64,000 bases of DNA from Acinetobacter sp. LoGeW2-3. Lineage in GTDB: Bacteria; Pseudomonadota; Gammaproteobacteria; Pseudomonadales; Moraxellaceae. Of this stretch, positions 8,635 through 20,757 are shown piece by piece. Both the position numbers and the translations under genes were made by a program. Position 1 is the first letter of the stretch, and each line of letters starts with the position of its first letter. The notes under the pieces are model-generated. The model was not told where the DNA came from and did no database searches. It worked only from the letters and a program-made list of their open reading frames with translations. Location of the stretch: NCBI RefSeq assembly GCF_002688565.1, contig NZ_CP024011.1, forward strand, positions 1,302,001-1,366,000, in the 5' to 3' direction.

Positions 8635-8734
8635 GCGCAGCAAAAATTGAAAAGTTTTTTCAGAAATAAGCGAGATATCAAGCAGCACGCGATATTCGCA
8701 AGTTTCATTAGTTTTTGACATTGACCAGGTGTGA

Positions 8735-9613
<879 letters not shown>

Positions 9614-9686
9614 TGGTATTGCCTAACTGTCACGGGATGGTTGGGCACAATTTTTTAACTTAATTTGGTATAAACCTAACCTCTGA

Positions 9687-9941
<255 letters not shown>

Positions 9942-9980
9942 TCAGCTTAATTCCGAAATTCACTATTTGAGGAATTTGCA

Positions 9981-10451
9981 ATGAATATCAACCTCACATT
10001 GTTTGGCCAAGCGATTGCGTTTGCGATTTTTGTCGCATTCTGCATGAAGTTTGTATGGCCACCACTAATCAATGCGATTAGTGAACGTCAGCGTAAAATC
10101 GCTGATGGCTTAAATGCTGCTGAAAAAGCGAAGGCTGACCTTGCAGATGCGCAAGCACAAGTGAAAGCTGAACTAGACGCGGCAAAAGCACAAGCGGCTC
10201 AATTGATCGAACAAGCGAACCGTCGTGCAGCGCAATTGGTAGAAGAAGCTCGTACTCAAGCATCAGCTGAAGGTGAGCGTATTCGTCAACAGGCTAAAGA
10301 AGCTGTTGATACTGAAATCAATTCTGCTCGCGAAGAATTACGTCAACAAGTGGCTGCTCTTGCAGTTGCTGGCGCTGAGAAAATTCTTAGCCAGCAAGTT
10401 GACGCAGAAGCTCACAATGCCATGCTGACTCAGCTGGCTGCTAAACTTTAA
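9981..10451 (+). CDS. atpF: F1Fo ATP synthase subunit b
   Basis: 156 aa: one N-terminal membrane helix (about 5-25, [18 protein letters not shown]) followed by a long Ala/Glu/Gln-rich coiled coil. This is the peripheral stalk that links subunit a to F1 through delta. Standard length. Confidence 0.97.
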   Translation: MNINLTLFGQAIAFAIFVAFCMKFVWPPLINAISERQRKIADGLNAAEKAKADLADAQAQVKAELDAAKAQAAQLIEQANRRAAQLVEEARTQASAEGERIRQQAKEAVDTEINSAREELRQQVAALAVAGAEKILSQQVDAEAHNAMLTQLAAKL

Positions 10452-10463
10452 GAGAGGCGGATT

Positions 10464-11000
10464 ATGGCTGAACTCTTGACGTTAGCACGCCCTTACGCAA
10501 AAGCAGCATTTGCTTACGCTTCTGAGCAAGGTACAGCTGACTCTTGGTCAACTGCACTTGAATTGCTCAGTGCTGCGGTGCAAGACGAAGCATTTTCAGC
10601 TTATCTAAATCGCCCTGAGTTGACACCTGCTGAGCAGGTGGCACTTTTTGCTAAAGTTTTAGGCGAAGACCAAACGCCTGCAGTGTCAAACTTTTTGACT
10701 ATGCTTGCTGAAAACGCACGTTTGGCTTTGCTTCCTGAAATTGCTGCAGAATATGAACAGCTCAAATCACAGAATAACAATACTGTGGATGTTGTGATTG
10801 AATCAGCATTCCCATTAACTTCTGTACAGGAACAACTTCTTACTCACGCATTAGAGAAAAAATTCGAAGCGGCGGTAAATGTTTCTGTAGAAGTTAACCC
10901 GGCGTTGATCGCGGGTGTGGTTATTCGTGCAGGCGACCAAGTGATAGATGATTCTGCGCTTAATAAGCTTGAAAAAATGCGTACTCGTCTTCTTGCCTAA
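10464..11000 (+). CDS. atpH: F1Fo ATP synthase subunit delta
   Basis: 178 aa. The start ([13 protein letters not shown]) and the end ([24 protein letters not shown], read in parts) are hallmark OSCP/delta sequences. Caps F1 and binds subunit b. Starts 12 nt after atpF with an AGAGGCGG ribosome site. Confidence 0.97.
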   Translation: MAELLTLARPYAKAAFAYASEQGTADSWSTALELLSAAVQDEAFSAYLNRPELTPAEQVALFAKVLGEDQTPAVSNFLTMLAENARLALLPEIAAEYEQLKSQNNNTVDVVIESAFPLTSVQEQLLTHALEKKFEAAVNVSVEVNPALIAGVVIRAGDQVIDDSALNKLEKMRTRLLA

Positions 11001-11043
11001 GAAATAAGAAGACTGAACTTTAAAAAGATTGAGGTATAGCGCA

Positions 11044-12588
11044 ATGCAACAACTGAATCCATCCGAGATCAGTGCGCTCATTAAACAGCGTATCGGCGAT
11101 CTGGACACCAGCGCGACCGCTAAAAACGAAGGTACCATTGTTATGGTATCCGACGGTATTGTGCGTATTCACGGCCTTGCTGATGCAATGTACGGTGAAA
11201 TGATCGAATTCGACGGCGGCTTATACGGTATGGCACTGAACCTAGAACAGGATTCAGTGGGCGTCGTTGTTTTAGGTAACTACTTAAGCCTTCAAGAAGG
11301 TCAAAAAGCGCGTTGCACAGGTCGTGTATTAGAAGTTCCGGTTGGTCCAGAACTTTTAGGCCGTGTAGTAGATGCTCTTGGTAACCCGATTGATGGTAAA
11401 GGCCCTATTGATGCAAAACTTACTGATGCTGTTGAAAAAGTAGCACCAGGCGTAATTTGGCGTCAATCAGTGGATCAACCTGTACAAACTGGTTATAAAT
11501 CAGTAGATACAATGATCCCAGTAGGCCGTGGTCAGCGTGAGTTGATCATTGGTGACCGTCAGACTGGTAAAACAGCTATGGCGATCGATGCGATCATCGC
11601 TCAGAAAAACTCTGGCATTAAATGTATCTATGTTGCAGTTGGTCAAAAACAATCAACTATCGCAAACGTTGTACGTAAGCTAGAAGAAACTGGCGCTATG
11701 GCGTATACAACTGTTGTAGCAGCAGCTGCAGCCGATCCAGCAGCAATGCTGTTCTTGGCTCCATACTCTGGCTGTACAATGGGCGAATACTTCCGTGACC
11801 GCGGTGAAGATGCTCTGATCATCTATGATGACTTGTCTAAACAAGCTGTAGCATATCGTCAAATTTCATTGCTTCTTCGTCGTCCACCAGGTCGTGAAGC
11901 TTACCCAGGTGACGTGTTCTATCTACATTCACGTCTACTTGAACGTGCTTCTCGTGTATCTGCTGACTACGTTGAGAAATTCACTAACGGTGAAGTTAAA
12001 GGCCAAACTGGTTCATTAACTGCATTGCCGATTATTGAAACTCAAGCAGGTGACGTATCTGCATTCGTACCAACAAACGTAATTTCTATTACTGATGGTC
12101 AGATCTTCCTTGAAACATCATTGTTTAACGCAGGTATTCGTCCTGCTGTGAACGCGGGTATCTCTGTATCTCGTGTTGGTGGTTCTGCGCAGACTAAAGT
12201 CATCAAGAAATTGTCTGGTGGTATCCGTACTGCACTTGCACAGTACCGTGAATTGGCAGCGTTTGCTCAGTTCGCTTCTGACCTTGACGAAGCAACTCGT
12301 AAACAGCTTGAACACGGTCAACGCGTAACTGAGCTTATGAAGCAAAAACAATATGCTCCATACTCAATCGCTGACCAAGCTGTATCAGTTTATGCATCTA
12401 ACGAAGGCTACATGGCTGACGTAGAAGTTAAGAAAATCGTTGCATTTGATGCTGCGTTAATTGCTTACTTCCGTTCAGAACACGCTGCGTTAATGCAAAA
12501 AATTGACGAGACTGGTGCTTGGGATAAAGATATCGAAGCTGAATTCAAAGCTGGTATTGAAAAGTTCAAAGCGACTCAAACTTACTAA
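11044..12588 (+). CDS. atpA: F1Fo ATP synthase subunit alpha
   Basis: 514 aa. Walker A is GDRQTGKT (170-177); the arginine-finger region [10 protein letters not shown] is present. I chose ATG 11044 (MQQLNPSE) because a GAGG ribosome site lies 9 nt upstream; an in-frame TTG at 11029 would overlap that site. Non-catalytic nucleotide-binding subunit of F1. Confidence 0.97.
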   Translation: MQQLNPSEISALIKQRIGDLDTSATAKNEGTIVMVSDGIVRIHGLADAMYGEMIEFDGGLYGMALNLEQDSVGVVVLGNYLSLQEGQKARCTGRVLEVPVGPELLGRVVDALGNPIDGKGPIDAKLTDAVEKVAPGVIWRQSVDQPVQTGYKSVDTMIPVGRGQRELIIGDRQTGKTAMAIDAIIAQKNSGIKCIYVAVGQKQSTIANVVRKLEETGAMAYTTVVAAAAADPAAMLFLAPYSGCTMGEYFRDRGEDALIIYDDLSKQAVAYRQISLLLRRPPGREAYPGDVFYLHSRLLERASRVSADYVEKFTNGEVKGQTGSLTALPIIETQAGDVSAFVPTNVISITDGQIFLETSLFNAGIRPAVNAGISVSRVGGSAQTKVIKKLSGGIRTALAQYRELAAFAQFASDLDEATRKQLEHGQRVTELMKQKQYAPYSIADQAVSVYASNEGYMADVEVKKIVAFDAALIAYFRSEHAALMQKIDETGAWDKDIEAEFKAGIEKFKATQTY

Positions 12589-12676
12589 TTTAGCAACTTG
12601 CTAGATTGGTGTTGGTTTGGTTCACGGAATCAACCTTCGAGGGCTCGTAAGGGCCTTCGAATACTAGGTTAAGCGT

Positions 12677-13546
12677 ATGGCAAATTTAAAAGAAATTCGC
12701 GCCAAAGTAGCTAGTATCAAAAGCACGCAGAAAATTACTCGCGCGATGCAGATGGTAGCAGCTTCTAAGATGCGTCGTGCGCAAGAGCGCATGGCTCAAG
12801 GCCGTCCGTATGCCGAAAATATGCACCGTGTAATTGCTCATTTGGTACAAGCGAATCCTGAATATAAACACCGTTATATGGTTGAACGCCCTGTGAAGCG
12901 CGTTGGCTATATCATTGTGTCTTCAGATCGTGGCCTTGCTGGTGGTTTGAACATTAACCTGTTCAAGAAAGTGGTAAAACACGTTCAACAGCAACAAGAG
13001 CAGTCAATTGAAGTTCAATTTGCTTTGATTGGTCAAAAAGCGGTTTCGTTTTTTAAAAACTACGGCGGTAAAGTGCTTGGTGCGACCACTCAAGTGGGCG
13101 ACACTCCAAGTCTTGAACAGTTATCTGGTTCTGTACAGGTGATGTTAGACGCGTTTGATAAAGGCGAGTTAGATCGTATTTATCTAGTGTCTAATGGCTT
13201 TGTTAACGCCATGACTCAAAACCAAAAGATCGAACAGCTTGTTCCTTTAGCAGCTGCTGAAGAAGACAAGACGCTTAACCGTCAATACGGTTGGGACTAC
13301 ATCTACGAGCCTGAAGCTGAAGAGCTTTTAAATGGCTTGTTGGTTCGTTACATCGAGTCTGTGGTGTATCAAGGCGTGATCGAAAACATCGCGTGCGAGC
13401 AGTCTGCTCGTATGGTTGCAATGAAAGCTGCAACTGATAACGCGGGTGAGTTGATCAAGAACCTACAACTTATTTATAACAAGCTGCGTCAAGCCGCGAT
13501 TACTCAGGAAATTTCTGAGATCGTTGGTGGTGCCGCTGCCGTTTAA
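12677..13546 (+). CDS. atpG: F1Fo ATP synthase subunit gamma
   Basis: 289 aa central rotor. Both ends have the family's coiled-coil sequences: [20 protein letters not shown] near the start and [17 protein letters not shown] / [19 protein letters not shown] near the end. [11 protein letters not shown] is the conserved middle motif. Rotates inside the alpha-beta hexamer. Confidence 0.97.
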   Translation: MANLKEIRAKVASIKSTQKITRAMQMVAASKMRRAQERMAQGRPYAENMHRVIAHLVQANPEYKHRYMVERPVKRVGYIIVSSDRGLAGGLNINLFKKVVKHVQQQQEQSIEVQFALIGQKAVSFFKNYGGKVLGATTQVGDTPSLEQLSGSVQVMLDAFDKGELDRIYLVSNGFVNAMTQNQKIEQLVPLAAAEEDKTLNRQYGWDYIYEPEAEELLNGLLVRYIESVVYQGVIENIACEQSARMVAMKAATDNAGELIKNLQLIYNKLRQAAITQEISEIVGGAAAV

Positions 13547-13561
13547 CATATATTAGTTTGA

Positions 13562-14971
<1,410 letters not shown>

Positions 14972-14997
14972 TTAGTTCCCTAATTTAGGAGATTCTC

Positions 14998-15417
14998 ATG
15001 GCGACTATGCAATGTGACGTTGTAAGTGTTCAAGAGTCTTTGTACTCAGGCACTGTAACTATGCTAATTGCTAAAGGTGCTGGCGGCGAGTTAGGTATTA
15101 TGCCTGGTCACGCTCCGCTGGTAACTTTGCTCCAACCTGGCGCGATCCGCGTTATTTTGGAAAACGGTACAGAAGAATTAATCTATGTATCTGGTGGTGT
15201 TCTAGAAGTTCAACCGCATGTTGTTACGGTTCTTGCTGATACAGCAGTCCGTGCAGAAAACTTAGATGAAGCTGCAATTCTTGAAGCGCGTAAACATGCT
15301 GAACAATTGCTTGCGAATCAAAAGGGCGATTTGGACGCTGCTGCTGCTTTGGCTGCTCTTGCAGAAACTGCTGCTCAGCTGGAAACGATCCGCAAAATCA
15401 AAAACCGCGCTCAATAA
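14998..15417 (+). CDS. atpC: F1Fo ATP synthase subunit epsilon
   Basis: 139 aa: N-terminal beta sandwich (GELGIMPGHAPLVTLLQPG, VSGGVLEVQPHVVTVLAD) and a C-terminal helical pair with conserved A/E-rich sequence that can act as an inhibitor of ATP hydrolysis. Last gene of the operon. Confidence 0.97.
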   Translation: MATMQCDVVSVQESLYSGTVTMLIAKGAGGELGIMPGHAPLVTLLQPGAIRVILENGTEELIYVSGGVLEVQPHVVTVLADTAVRAENLDEAAILEARKHAEQLLANQKGDLDAAAALAALAETAAQLETIRKIKNRAQ

Positions 15418-15434
15418 GAGACGGTTTAAGATTG

Positions 15435-15462
15435 AAAAACCACCCGAAAGGGTGGTTTTTTT
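15435..15462 (+). terminator. atp operon terminator
   Basis: Stem AAAAACCACCC / GGGTGGTTTTT with a GAAA tetraloop and a run of seven T, 18 nt after atpC. It marks the left edge of the AT-rich two-gene cassette. Confidence 0.92.
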
Positions 15463-15524
15463 ATGGCTTTAACTATTGTTGTTAGTGTAATATTTGTACA
15501 AATCAAGGAGTATTCAGCTCTAAT

Positions 15525-16655
15525 ATGACTGTTGAACTAGTTAAACACTCATCTAATGCGCTAAAGCGTTATATGTCTGATATGAGTATATCAGCAGCTG
15601 AACTCGCTCAAAAAACAGGTATATCACAAAATAAAATAGAAAAAGCATTAGATTCACAAGATAAAATATTTAAGCTATCCCAACTCCAAAAGATTGGAGA
15701 AAGACTTTTTGTTCCGACTATTTACCTTAGTTCTGATAGTTTTTTTTATGAAAGATCTCAACCAGAACTAACTGAATTTAGGAACAAAAAAAACTATATT
15801 AAAAATTCTTATAGAGATAGAGCATTAATTCAAGAATTTTGCTCTGTCAGACAAACTTATCTAGATATTTTGCAGAGTTTAGATGAAAAACCATTAAAGT
15901 TTGATTTGAAACTATGTGGAGATAATCCTGAACAAGATGCTGAAAATATTATTTCTTATTTTGGATTCTATGATTATAAAAAAACTTTAAAAAATAATGA
16001 TGATTACTATAAATCATGGAGAGCTTTAGTAGAAGAAAAGTCAATTCTAGTTTTAGAGAAGCCAAAAGAGGATTTTGGTTCTGATGGTCTGTGTCTGTAT
16101 TTTGAATACGTACCACTCATTGGTATATTAAGTAGTGGGCAGAGTTATTCCAGAAGACTATTCACACTAATACATGAGTTAGTTCATTTAGGGTTAGGGC
16201 AGAGCATTTTTGACGGTAAAATATTATCTTCAGAAACAAATAGAATTGAAAGATATTGTGATGCAGTAGCGGGTAATGTAGTTGCTCCTATTAAAATTAT
16301 TGAAAAATACTACGATAATCTCAAAGGATTAGAAGACAATATCTTAATAATTAGAAATTTGACTAAAGCAAGTAAGGCCGCTATTGCTATACAGTTTAAG
16401 AATATAGGATATATTTCTCAAAGCGAATTATCTGAATATCTTCATGAGTTAGAACGTAGAAATGATGGTGAAAGAAAAGCAGGTCCTCCAAAACATTCTA
16501 TAGTATTAAATTATTTTGGTTATAACTTTGTTGAAAAGGTTATGAGTGCTATGTGGAGTGAGGCTATACCATCATCTACGGCAAAACAGATCTTACGATA
16601 CAATGATAAAAACAGTGTAGATTCTTTTAATAAGTTGCAATCTAAGGTGTTTTAA
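15525..16655 (+). CDS. HTH / ImmA-IrrE family metallopeptidase
   Basis: 376 aa. Residues about 12-60 look like an XRE-type helix-turn-helix (SISAAELAQKTGISQNKIEKAL). The central domain has the zinc protease motif HELVH (H217, E218, H221), followed by a downstream acid in IERYCDAVAGNVVAP, the pattern of the ImmA/IrrE family (COG2856). Members cleave repressor proteins and often act as toxin controllers in mobile elements. A 3-nt gap to the next gene implies an operon. Markedly AT-rich against the atp genes and the downstream core, so probably acquired. The ribosome site AAGGAG is 14 nt from the ATG, rather far. Confidence 0.87.
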   Translation: MTVELVKHSSNALKRYMSDMSISAAELAQKTGISQNKIEKALDSQDKIFKLSQLQKIGERLFVPTIYLSSDSFFYERSQPELTEFRNKKNYIKNSYRDRALIQEFCSVRQTYLDILQSLDEKPLKFDLKLCGDNPEQDAENIISYFGFYDYKKTLKNNDDYYKSWRALVEEKSILVLEKPKEDFGSDGLCLYFEYVPLIGILSSGQSYSRRLFTLIHELVHLGLGQSIFDGKILSSETNRIERYCDAVAGNVVAPIKIIEKYYDNLKGLEDNILIIRNLTKASKAAIAIQFKNIGYISQSELSEYLHELERRNDGERKAGPPKHSIVLNYFGYNFVEKVMSAMWSEAIPSSTAKQILRYNDKNSVDSFNKLQSKVF

Positions 16656-16658
16656 AAA

Positions 16659-17192
16659 ATGAAAATGATTAGTTTAGATGCAAATGCTGTATTAGATTTA
16701 TGCTATAGGTTCTATGGTACTCAAGTTTTTGAGGGCTTATGGGGGAATCTTCAGGCATGTGTAGCTGCTAATCAAATTAGATTTTTTATTACTCCATCAA
16801 TTCATGAAGAAGTAACTTCCTACATAACATTACACGATTTAGATGCTTCTATTTTTGATAAGTTTATTACTGAATATAAAGTACACTTCCCTGATACAGA
16901 TGAGTTTGGTTCATCTACGCTTGAACTTAAAGAAACTTTACTGGGGTTTCGAGCTGCAAGTAGGAGTCCTCATGTAATTCGTGATAATTACGGTGATTCG
17001 GATATTGTGAGTTTTGCTAAATCTTTGGGTAATAATGCAATAGTTCTAACTTCTGAAACTAGATCTAAAATATTAAATTGGCAAAATCCTGAGCATCAAA
17101 GGCATATAAAAGTACCGAATCTATGTGAATTATTTCAGGTTGAATGCATGAATTGGTTTAATTTATTTAATTATTTGGGTCATAGGTATTAA
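16659..17192 (+). CDS. DUF4411-like PIN-domain protein
   Basis: 177 aa. The pattern matches DUF4411/PIN-like nucleases: an N-terminal acid in ISLDANAVLDLCYRFY, GLWGNL, an acid in ITPSIHEEVTSY, then NYGDSDIVSFAKSL and IVLTSETR with further acids. PIN proteins cut RNA using such acidic clusters. It is the second gene of a pair with the HTH-ImmA protease, an arrangement known from toxin-antitoxin-like cassettes; which partner is toxic is not visible. An alternative start lies 6 nt downstream at 16665. AT-rich like its partner. Confidence 0.8.
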   Translation: MKMISLDANAVLDLCYRFYGTQVFEGLWGNLQACVAANQIRFFITPSIHEEVTSYITLHDLDASIFDKFITEYKVHFPDTDEFGSSTLELKETLLGFRAASRSPHVIRDNYGDSDIVSFAKSLGNNAIVLTSETRSKILNWQNPEHQRHIKVPNLCELFQVECMNWFNLFNYLGHRY

Positions 17193-17272
17193 TAGAAAAA
17201 TCCTTATTCCCTACAATTTTTATCTTAAACTTCGTATTCACAATCTCATTAGATGAAGATTCTTAAATTAAA

Positions 17273-17297
17273 AAAGCCCATTCATTGAATGGGCTTT
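17273..17297 (-). terminator. terminator of the lipoprotein gene
   Basis: 12-bp perfect stem AAAGCCCATTCA / TGAATGGGCTTT with a 1-nt centre. The T run follows on the minus strand, so it ends the gene at 17316-17933. Confidence 0.85.
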
Positions 17298-17315
17298 ACT
17301 ACAACTTAAAATTAA

Positions 17316-17933
17316 TTAACTTTCTGAACTATCTTCTGAAGAACTTTCAGGAATCATCATGGCAGCCAGTTTCAGCATTTCCATTTGAACGTTACCCATT
17401 TGCTGTTCCAGCTTTTTAAAGTCCACTTTGCTGAAATCCATTTGTCCATTTAAGAATGGAGAAGCCAGTGCCTGCTGGTTAGCGGTCATGATATTACTAC
17501 GCACCTGATCCACTTCCTGACTTTTTAGATTTAAGCTGCCTAAAGTTTTATTGAAGCCAGTAAGCTGTTGCTGTAATTGAGTGGTAGCCGCCTGAAGCTG
17601 AGCTGTATCTTTGCTATCTACCGCAGTTTCTAATTCAGTTTGAGTCTGTTTGAGCTGCTCGACATAGTCACTCGCTTTGAGCTGAAAATCTGCAACATCA
17701 CGAACGATATAGAACATATTGCCACTTTTTAGGTTGGCAGAAGACGTACGTACTTCAGCAGTTTCTTGCTGTTCCACCTGTTCACTTTCTACTTCCTGTT
17801 GAACTGGCTTCTCGGTATGAGAAACAGGAGCTGAAACTTCATCGCATCCCAGTAAACTCAGCGCACCTGCAAATAAGGCAAAGGGTAATACACTATTTTG
17901 GAAAATTTGCTTCAATTTCATGGGGGTGCTCAT
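17316..17933 (-). CDS. predicted lipoprotein with a helical domain
   Basis: 205 aa. Signal peptide with lipobox LLGC at about residue 29 (ALFAGALSLLGCDEV), so probably lipid-anchored. After a Glu/Gln-rich linker (about 35-65) the rest is predicted helical and Gln-rich (QLKQTQTELETAVDSKD, read as coiled coil), ending in a Ser/Glu tail. I do not recognise a functional family. ATG 17921 (MKLKQIF) is an alternative start giving a more usual signal peptide. No partner gene. Confidence 0.75.
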   Translation of the reverse strand: MSTPMKLKQIFQNSVLPFALFAGALSLLGCDEVSAPVSHTEKPVQQEVESEQVEQQETAEVRTSSANLKSGNMFYIVRDVADFQLKASDYVEQLKQTQTELETAVDSKDTAQLQAATTQLQQQLTGFNKTLGSLNLKSQEVDQVRSNIMTANQQALASPFLNGQMDFSKVDFKKLEQQMGNVQMEMLKLAAMMIPESSSEDSSES

Positions 17934-18035
17934 AGACTACTGCTTACATGACCTAATATAGGGGCTGAATTTGTAGAAAATACGAAGATTTGCAAATGAA
18001 TAACAAAAAAAGCCTTACTACCGTTATTCAAACAT

Positions 18036-18063
18036 AAAAAAGAGCGCCGAAGCGCTCTTTTTT
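18036..18063. terminator. bidirectional terminator
   Basis: Stem AGAGCGC / GCGCTCT with a CGAA loop, flanked by A5 on one side and T6 on the other. It serves the RcnB-like gene on the minus strand. Confidence 0.85.
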
Positions 18064-18081
18064 CACCGAGGAGGACAGGAT

Positions 18082-18447
18082 TTAACCTGCGATAATTTTA
18101 ACGATCTTATCGTTAACCACATTCATCAGAACATAGTCGCCATTTACTTTAATCCATTGCTGGTTGCGACCTGGTTTGCTCAGCTTTTTATATTTGCTGT
18201 GATCCACTTTATACACTTTGCTTTGGTATTGGTTTGGAACCTTTTGACCTACTTTCCAATCACGTGATGGATCAACTTTTTTATAAACCTGTTTATGCTG
18301 CGGTGCATGATGCTGTGGCGCTGGTGCTTTATGATGTTGTTGAGCATATGGTTTAGGCGGCTGATGGTCTTGCGGCGCAGCCATAGCAGATGTCGCAATG
18401 AATGCAGTTGAGATCGATAAAACAATTGCTTTTACTAGAGTTTTCAT
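18082..18447 (-). CDS. RcnB family periplasmic protein
   Basis: 121 aa with a signal peptide cleaved after SAMA (residue 23). A His/Pro/Gln-rich segment follows (about 26-52, e.g. QQHHKAPAPQHHAPQHK), then a C-terminal RcnB-like domain (DWKVGQKVPNQYQ ... YVLMNVVNDKIVKIIAG). RcnB was described as a periplasmic protein affecting nickel/cobalt export; the His-rich stretch suggests metal binding, but the metal here is unknown. Confidence 0.85.
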   Translation of the reverse strand: MKTLVKAIVLSISTAFIATSAMAAPQDHQPPKPYAQQHHKAPAPQHHAPQHKQVYKKVDPSRDWKVGQKVPNQYQSKVYKVDHSKYKKLSKPGRNQQWIKVNGDYVLMNVVNDKIVKIIAG

Positions 18448-18658
18448 ACTTCACCTTAACATGGCGGTTTGTTTGTGTATGAGCTCATCATAAGCCGGCA
18501 GATGTATTTGAAATTGAAGGAATTGTAGTTGAAATATTAAAATCAAGAAGAAATGTGGCAGAATGTTAAAGTGTGATTTTATCAATATAAGTTATTGTTT
18601 TTATTTTAAAAATATAAGCACCTCTACATATGAGAGATGCTTACATTACTGTTACAAA

Positions 18659-19204
18659 TTATTTAGCTAATTCGGCATTAATTGCATCCACGATGCGCGG
18701 ATCATCAGCGGTAATGTCTGGTGCAAAACGGGCAACTACTTCACCATTTTTATTGACCAGGAATTTTTCAAAGTTCCATAGCACTTCTGGTGGTTCATTT
18801 GGAGTTAGGCCATAATCGACCAGATCTTTCCACCATGGACCTTCGCCAGTACGTTCAGGAATTGCTTGGGTTAAAGCGGCATATAGCGGATGCTTAGCTT
18901 CACCAACCACCGGAATTTTGGCAAATAGCGGGAAATCTACCTGATAGTTCATAGAGCAGAATTCCTGAATTTCCTTCTCGCTGCCTGGTTCTTGCGCCAG
19001 AAAGTCATTGGACGGAAAGCCAAGAATTTCCAGACCTTCAGCTTTTTTCTCATTATACAGTTTTTGTAGACCTTCATATTGTGGAGTCAGGCCGCATTTA
19101 GACGCTACATTGACGATCAACAGCACTTTGCCCTGATACTGGTTTAATGTGAATTCTGCGCCCTGAATGGATACTACTGGAATGTCGTAGACTGAAGTAC
19201 TCAT
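18659..19204 (-). CDS. glutathione peroxidase family protein
   Basis: 181 aa. The peroxidatic residue is C37 in VNVASKCGLTPQY (cysteine, not selenocysteine), with the conserved FPSNDFLAQEPG block and a Trp-containing WNFEKFLVNKNGEV segment. Cys-type enzymes of this family often use thioredoxin rather than glutathione. No signal peptide; cytoplasmic. Detoxifies hydroperoxides. Confidence 0.93.
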   Translation of the reverse strand: MSTSVYDIPVVSIQGAEFTLNQYQGKVLLIVNVASKCGLTPQYEGLQKLYNEKKAEGLEILGFPSNDFLAQEPGSEKEIQEFCSMNYQVDFPLFAKIPVVGEAKHPLYAALTQAIPERTGEGPWWKDLVDYGLTPNEPPEVLWNFEKFLVNKNGEVVARFAPDITADDPRIVDAINAELAK

Positions 19205-19427
19205 ATGAAGTCCTGTTTTTGATGTGTTTATCCTGTCAGATGTTGTAACGGGTATTCAGATTCAGTACAAGTAAAAACATGTAGAGTCGCTGGTTAAATT
19301 TGAATCTATGCATTAATTTTGCGTGAAAAATCAATTATGCTTGCGCTACACAAAAACGGCGTTGAATCAAACCTGCTCGGCTCAAACTTGCAGGCAATGT
19401 TGAACCCTATACTTTATGGACGAGCAT

Positions 19428-20327
19428 ATGACACAGCAACACAAGGCAGTGTGGTGGGCATTTTTACTGCCATTGGCAGCGGTACTGATTTGGTCATTGA
19501 ACATGACGGTGAATCGCTATGTGGCTGACTATATTTCACCGGTAAGTATCAGTTTCTATCGCTGGATTCTGGCCTTGCTAATATTAACGCCGTTTGTTCT
19601 CCCACAAGTAATCCGTTCCTGGTCCAGTATTCGACCTTATCTAGGTAAGCTGGCTTTGCTCAGTGCCTTGGGGATGGTGTTGTATCAAGGTCTGGCTTAT
19701 ACCTCGGCGCATTATACTTCTGCGACCAATATGGGTCTGATTAATGCCTTCATTCCGGTGTTTACCATTATTGTTGGTATCTTCGTGCTGCATGTTCGTC
19801 CTGCTGTGACTGCGGTCATTGGCAGTATCTTGTCGATCTGTGGCCTGATGTATGTGATGGCACAAGGACAGTGGGGGAATTTACTAAACTTCGGTGATAC
19901 CTATATCGGCGATGTACTGATGCTGATCGCAGTATTCTTCTATGCCTGCTATGGGATTTTTCTGAAGAAATGGCAGATACAGATCCCTTTGATCCAGAGC
20001 CTGTATATCCAGATTTGTTTTAGTATTTTGCTGCACATTCCCATGATTCTGTGGACAGGTCTGGATGCCATCAATATCAATAATGCGGGCAGTATTATTT
20101 ATGCCGGGATTTTTCCATCGATAGCAGCACCATTTTTATGGATGATGGCGGTGCAGGTGCTTGGGCCGAATCGCAGTAGTATTTTTATGAACCTGATGCC
20201 TGTCTTTACCGCACTGATTGCTTATCTTTGGCTAGACGAGTCCTGGACGGTCTATCACACGATTGGTGGGCTGGTGATTCTGATTGGTATTTTCCTGGCG
20301 CAGTACACACCTAAGTTGAAGGCCTAA
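19428..20327 (+). CDS. EamA/DMT family transporter
   Basis: About 299 aa with ten hydrophobic segments in two EamA repeats (SLNMTVNRYVADYISPVSISFYRW, in parts, and PSIAAPFLWMMAVQVLGPNRSS). The family exports metabolites or drugs; the substrate is unknown. I chose ATG 19428 (MTQQHK) because GGACGAG lies just upstream, whereas ATG 19416 has no ribosome site. Confidence 0.88.
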   Translation: MTQQHKAVWWAFLLPLAAVLIWSLNMTVNRYVADYISPVSISFYRWILALLILTPFVLPQVIRSWSSIRPYLGKLALLSALGMVLYQGLAYTSAHYTSATNMGLINAFIPVFTIIVGIFVLHVRPAVTAVIGSILSICGLMYVMAQGQWGNLLNFGDTYIGDVLMLIAVFFYACYGIFLKKWQIQIPLIQSLYIQICFSILLHIPMILWTGLDAININNAGSIIYAGIFPSIAAPFLWMMAVQVLGPNRSSIFMNLMPVFTALIAYLWLDESWTVYHTIGGLVILIGIFLAQYTPKLKA

Positions 20328-20348
20328 ATTCGAAAGGCACTTTGTGGA

Positions 20349-20383
20349 GTGATTATTTGATTAAAAAGTAATCAAATAATCAC
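20349..20383. repeat. 15-bp inverted repeat downstream of the EamA gene
   Basis: GTGATTATTTGATTA and its exact reverse complement are separated by 5 nt (20364-20368). No T run follows, so it is not a classical terminator, though it may end or protect the EamA mRNA. Confidence 0.7.
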
Positions 20384-20532
20384 CCTAATTTAATTGAGAT
20401 AGACGGTAAATCTGTAAATTTTAAATGTAAAAATGAATAGATGAAATTACGCTTCAGTTTAAAACTGGAACAAAAATAGCGGGATATTTTGAATTTTGGT
20501 CAAATATTCTAAATTATTAATAGCTAAAATAT

Positions 20533-20584
20533 ATTAATGATAATTTTTATTGTATTTGTTGTCGGACATAATTTCTCACATAAT
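20533..20584 (+). promoter_or_regulatory. candidate promoter with a Fur-like box
   Basis: -35 TTGTTG (20556-20561), a 17-bp spacer and -10 CATAAT (20579-20584). Just upstream, 20533-20551 matches 14 of 19 positions of the Fur box consensus, but in AT-rich DNA this may be chance. No gene follows, only hairpins, which suggests a small RNA. Confidence 0.4.
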
Positions 20585-20590
20585 ACCCGC

Positions 20591-20716
20591 ATCAAGAATG
20601 ATACTTCAGAAAATTTTCCTGATTTATCAATCTTCCAGAGATTTCGAGACCCTCTGGATGTGTTCTGCACATCCTTTTTTATGCTCAGCCATCCCTATAT
20701 GGCTGAGCTTTTTTTT
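20591..20716 (+). ncRNA. candidate small RNA ending in two hairpin terminators
   Basis: Downstream of the promoter at 20556-20584 there is no convincing ORF. Two terminator hairpins follow one another: GGATGTG / CACATCC (20656-20674) with T6, and GCTCAGCCAT / ATGGCTGAGC (20683-20708) with T8. A third pairing, CCAGAG (20635-20640) with CTCTGG (20652-20657), shares two bases with the first terminator, so alternative folds are possible. Expected sizes are about 90 and 126 nt. No known family recognised; the transcript is inferred. Confidence 0.4.
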
Positions 20717-20757
20717 GTCTCAAAACTTTAGTCGGACTTGAAAAAAATCAAAAAAAG

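Noticed and set aside
15463..17272. Direct repeats or attachment sites flanking the ImmA/PIN cassette
   Set aside because: No repeat was found at the two edges by eye, and no integrase or tRNA is adjacent.
18659..19204. Selenoprotein glutathione peroxidase
   Set aside because: The catalytic codon is Cys and no in-frame UGA occurs.
20537..20741. Two overlapping 63-64 codon frames in the EamA-tsaC gap
   Set aside because: They run through promoter-like and terminator hairpins and have no ribosome site; the region fits an RNA better.
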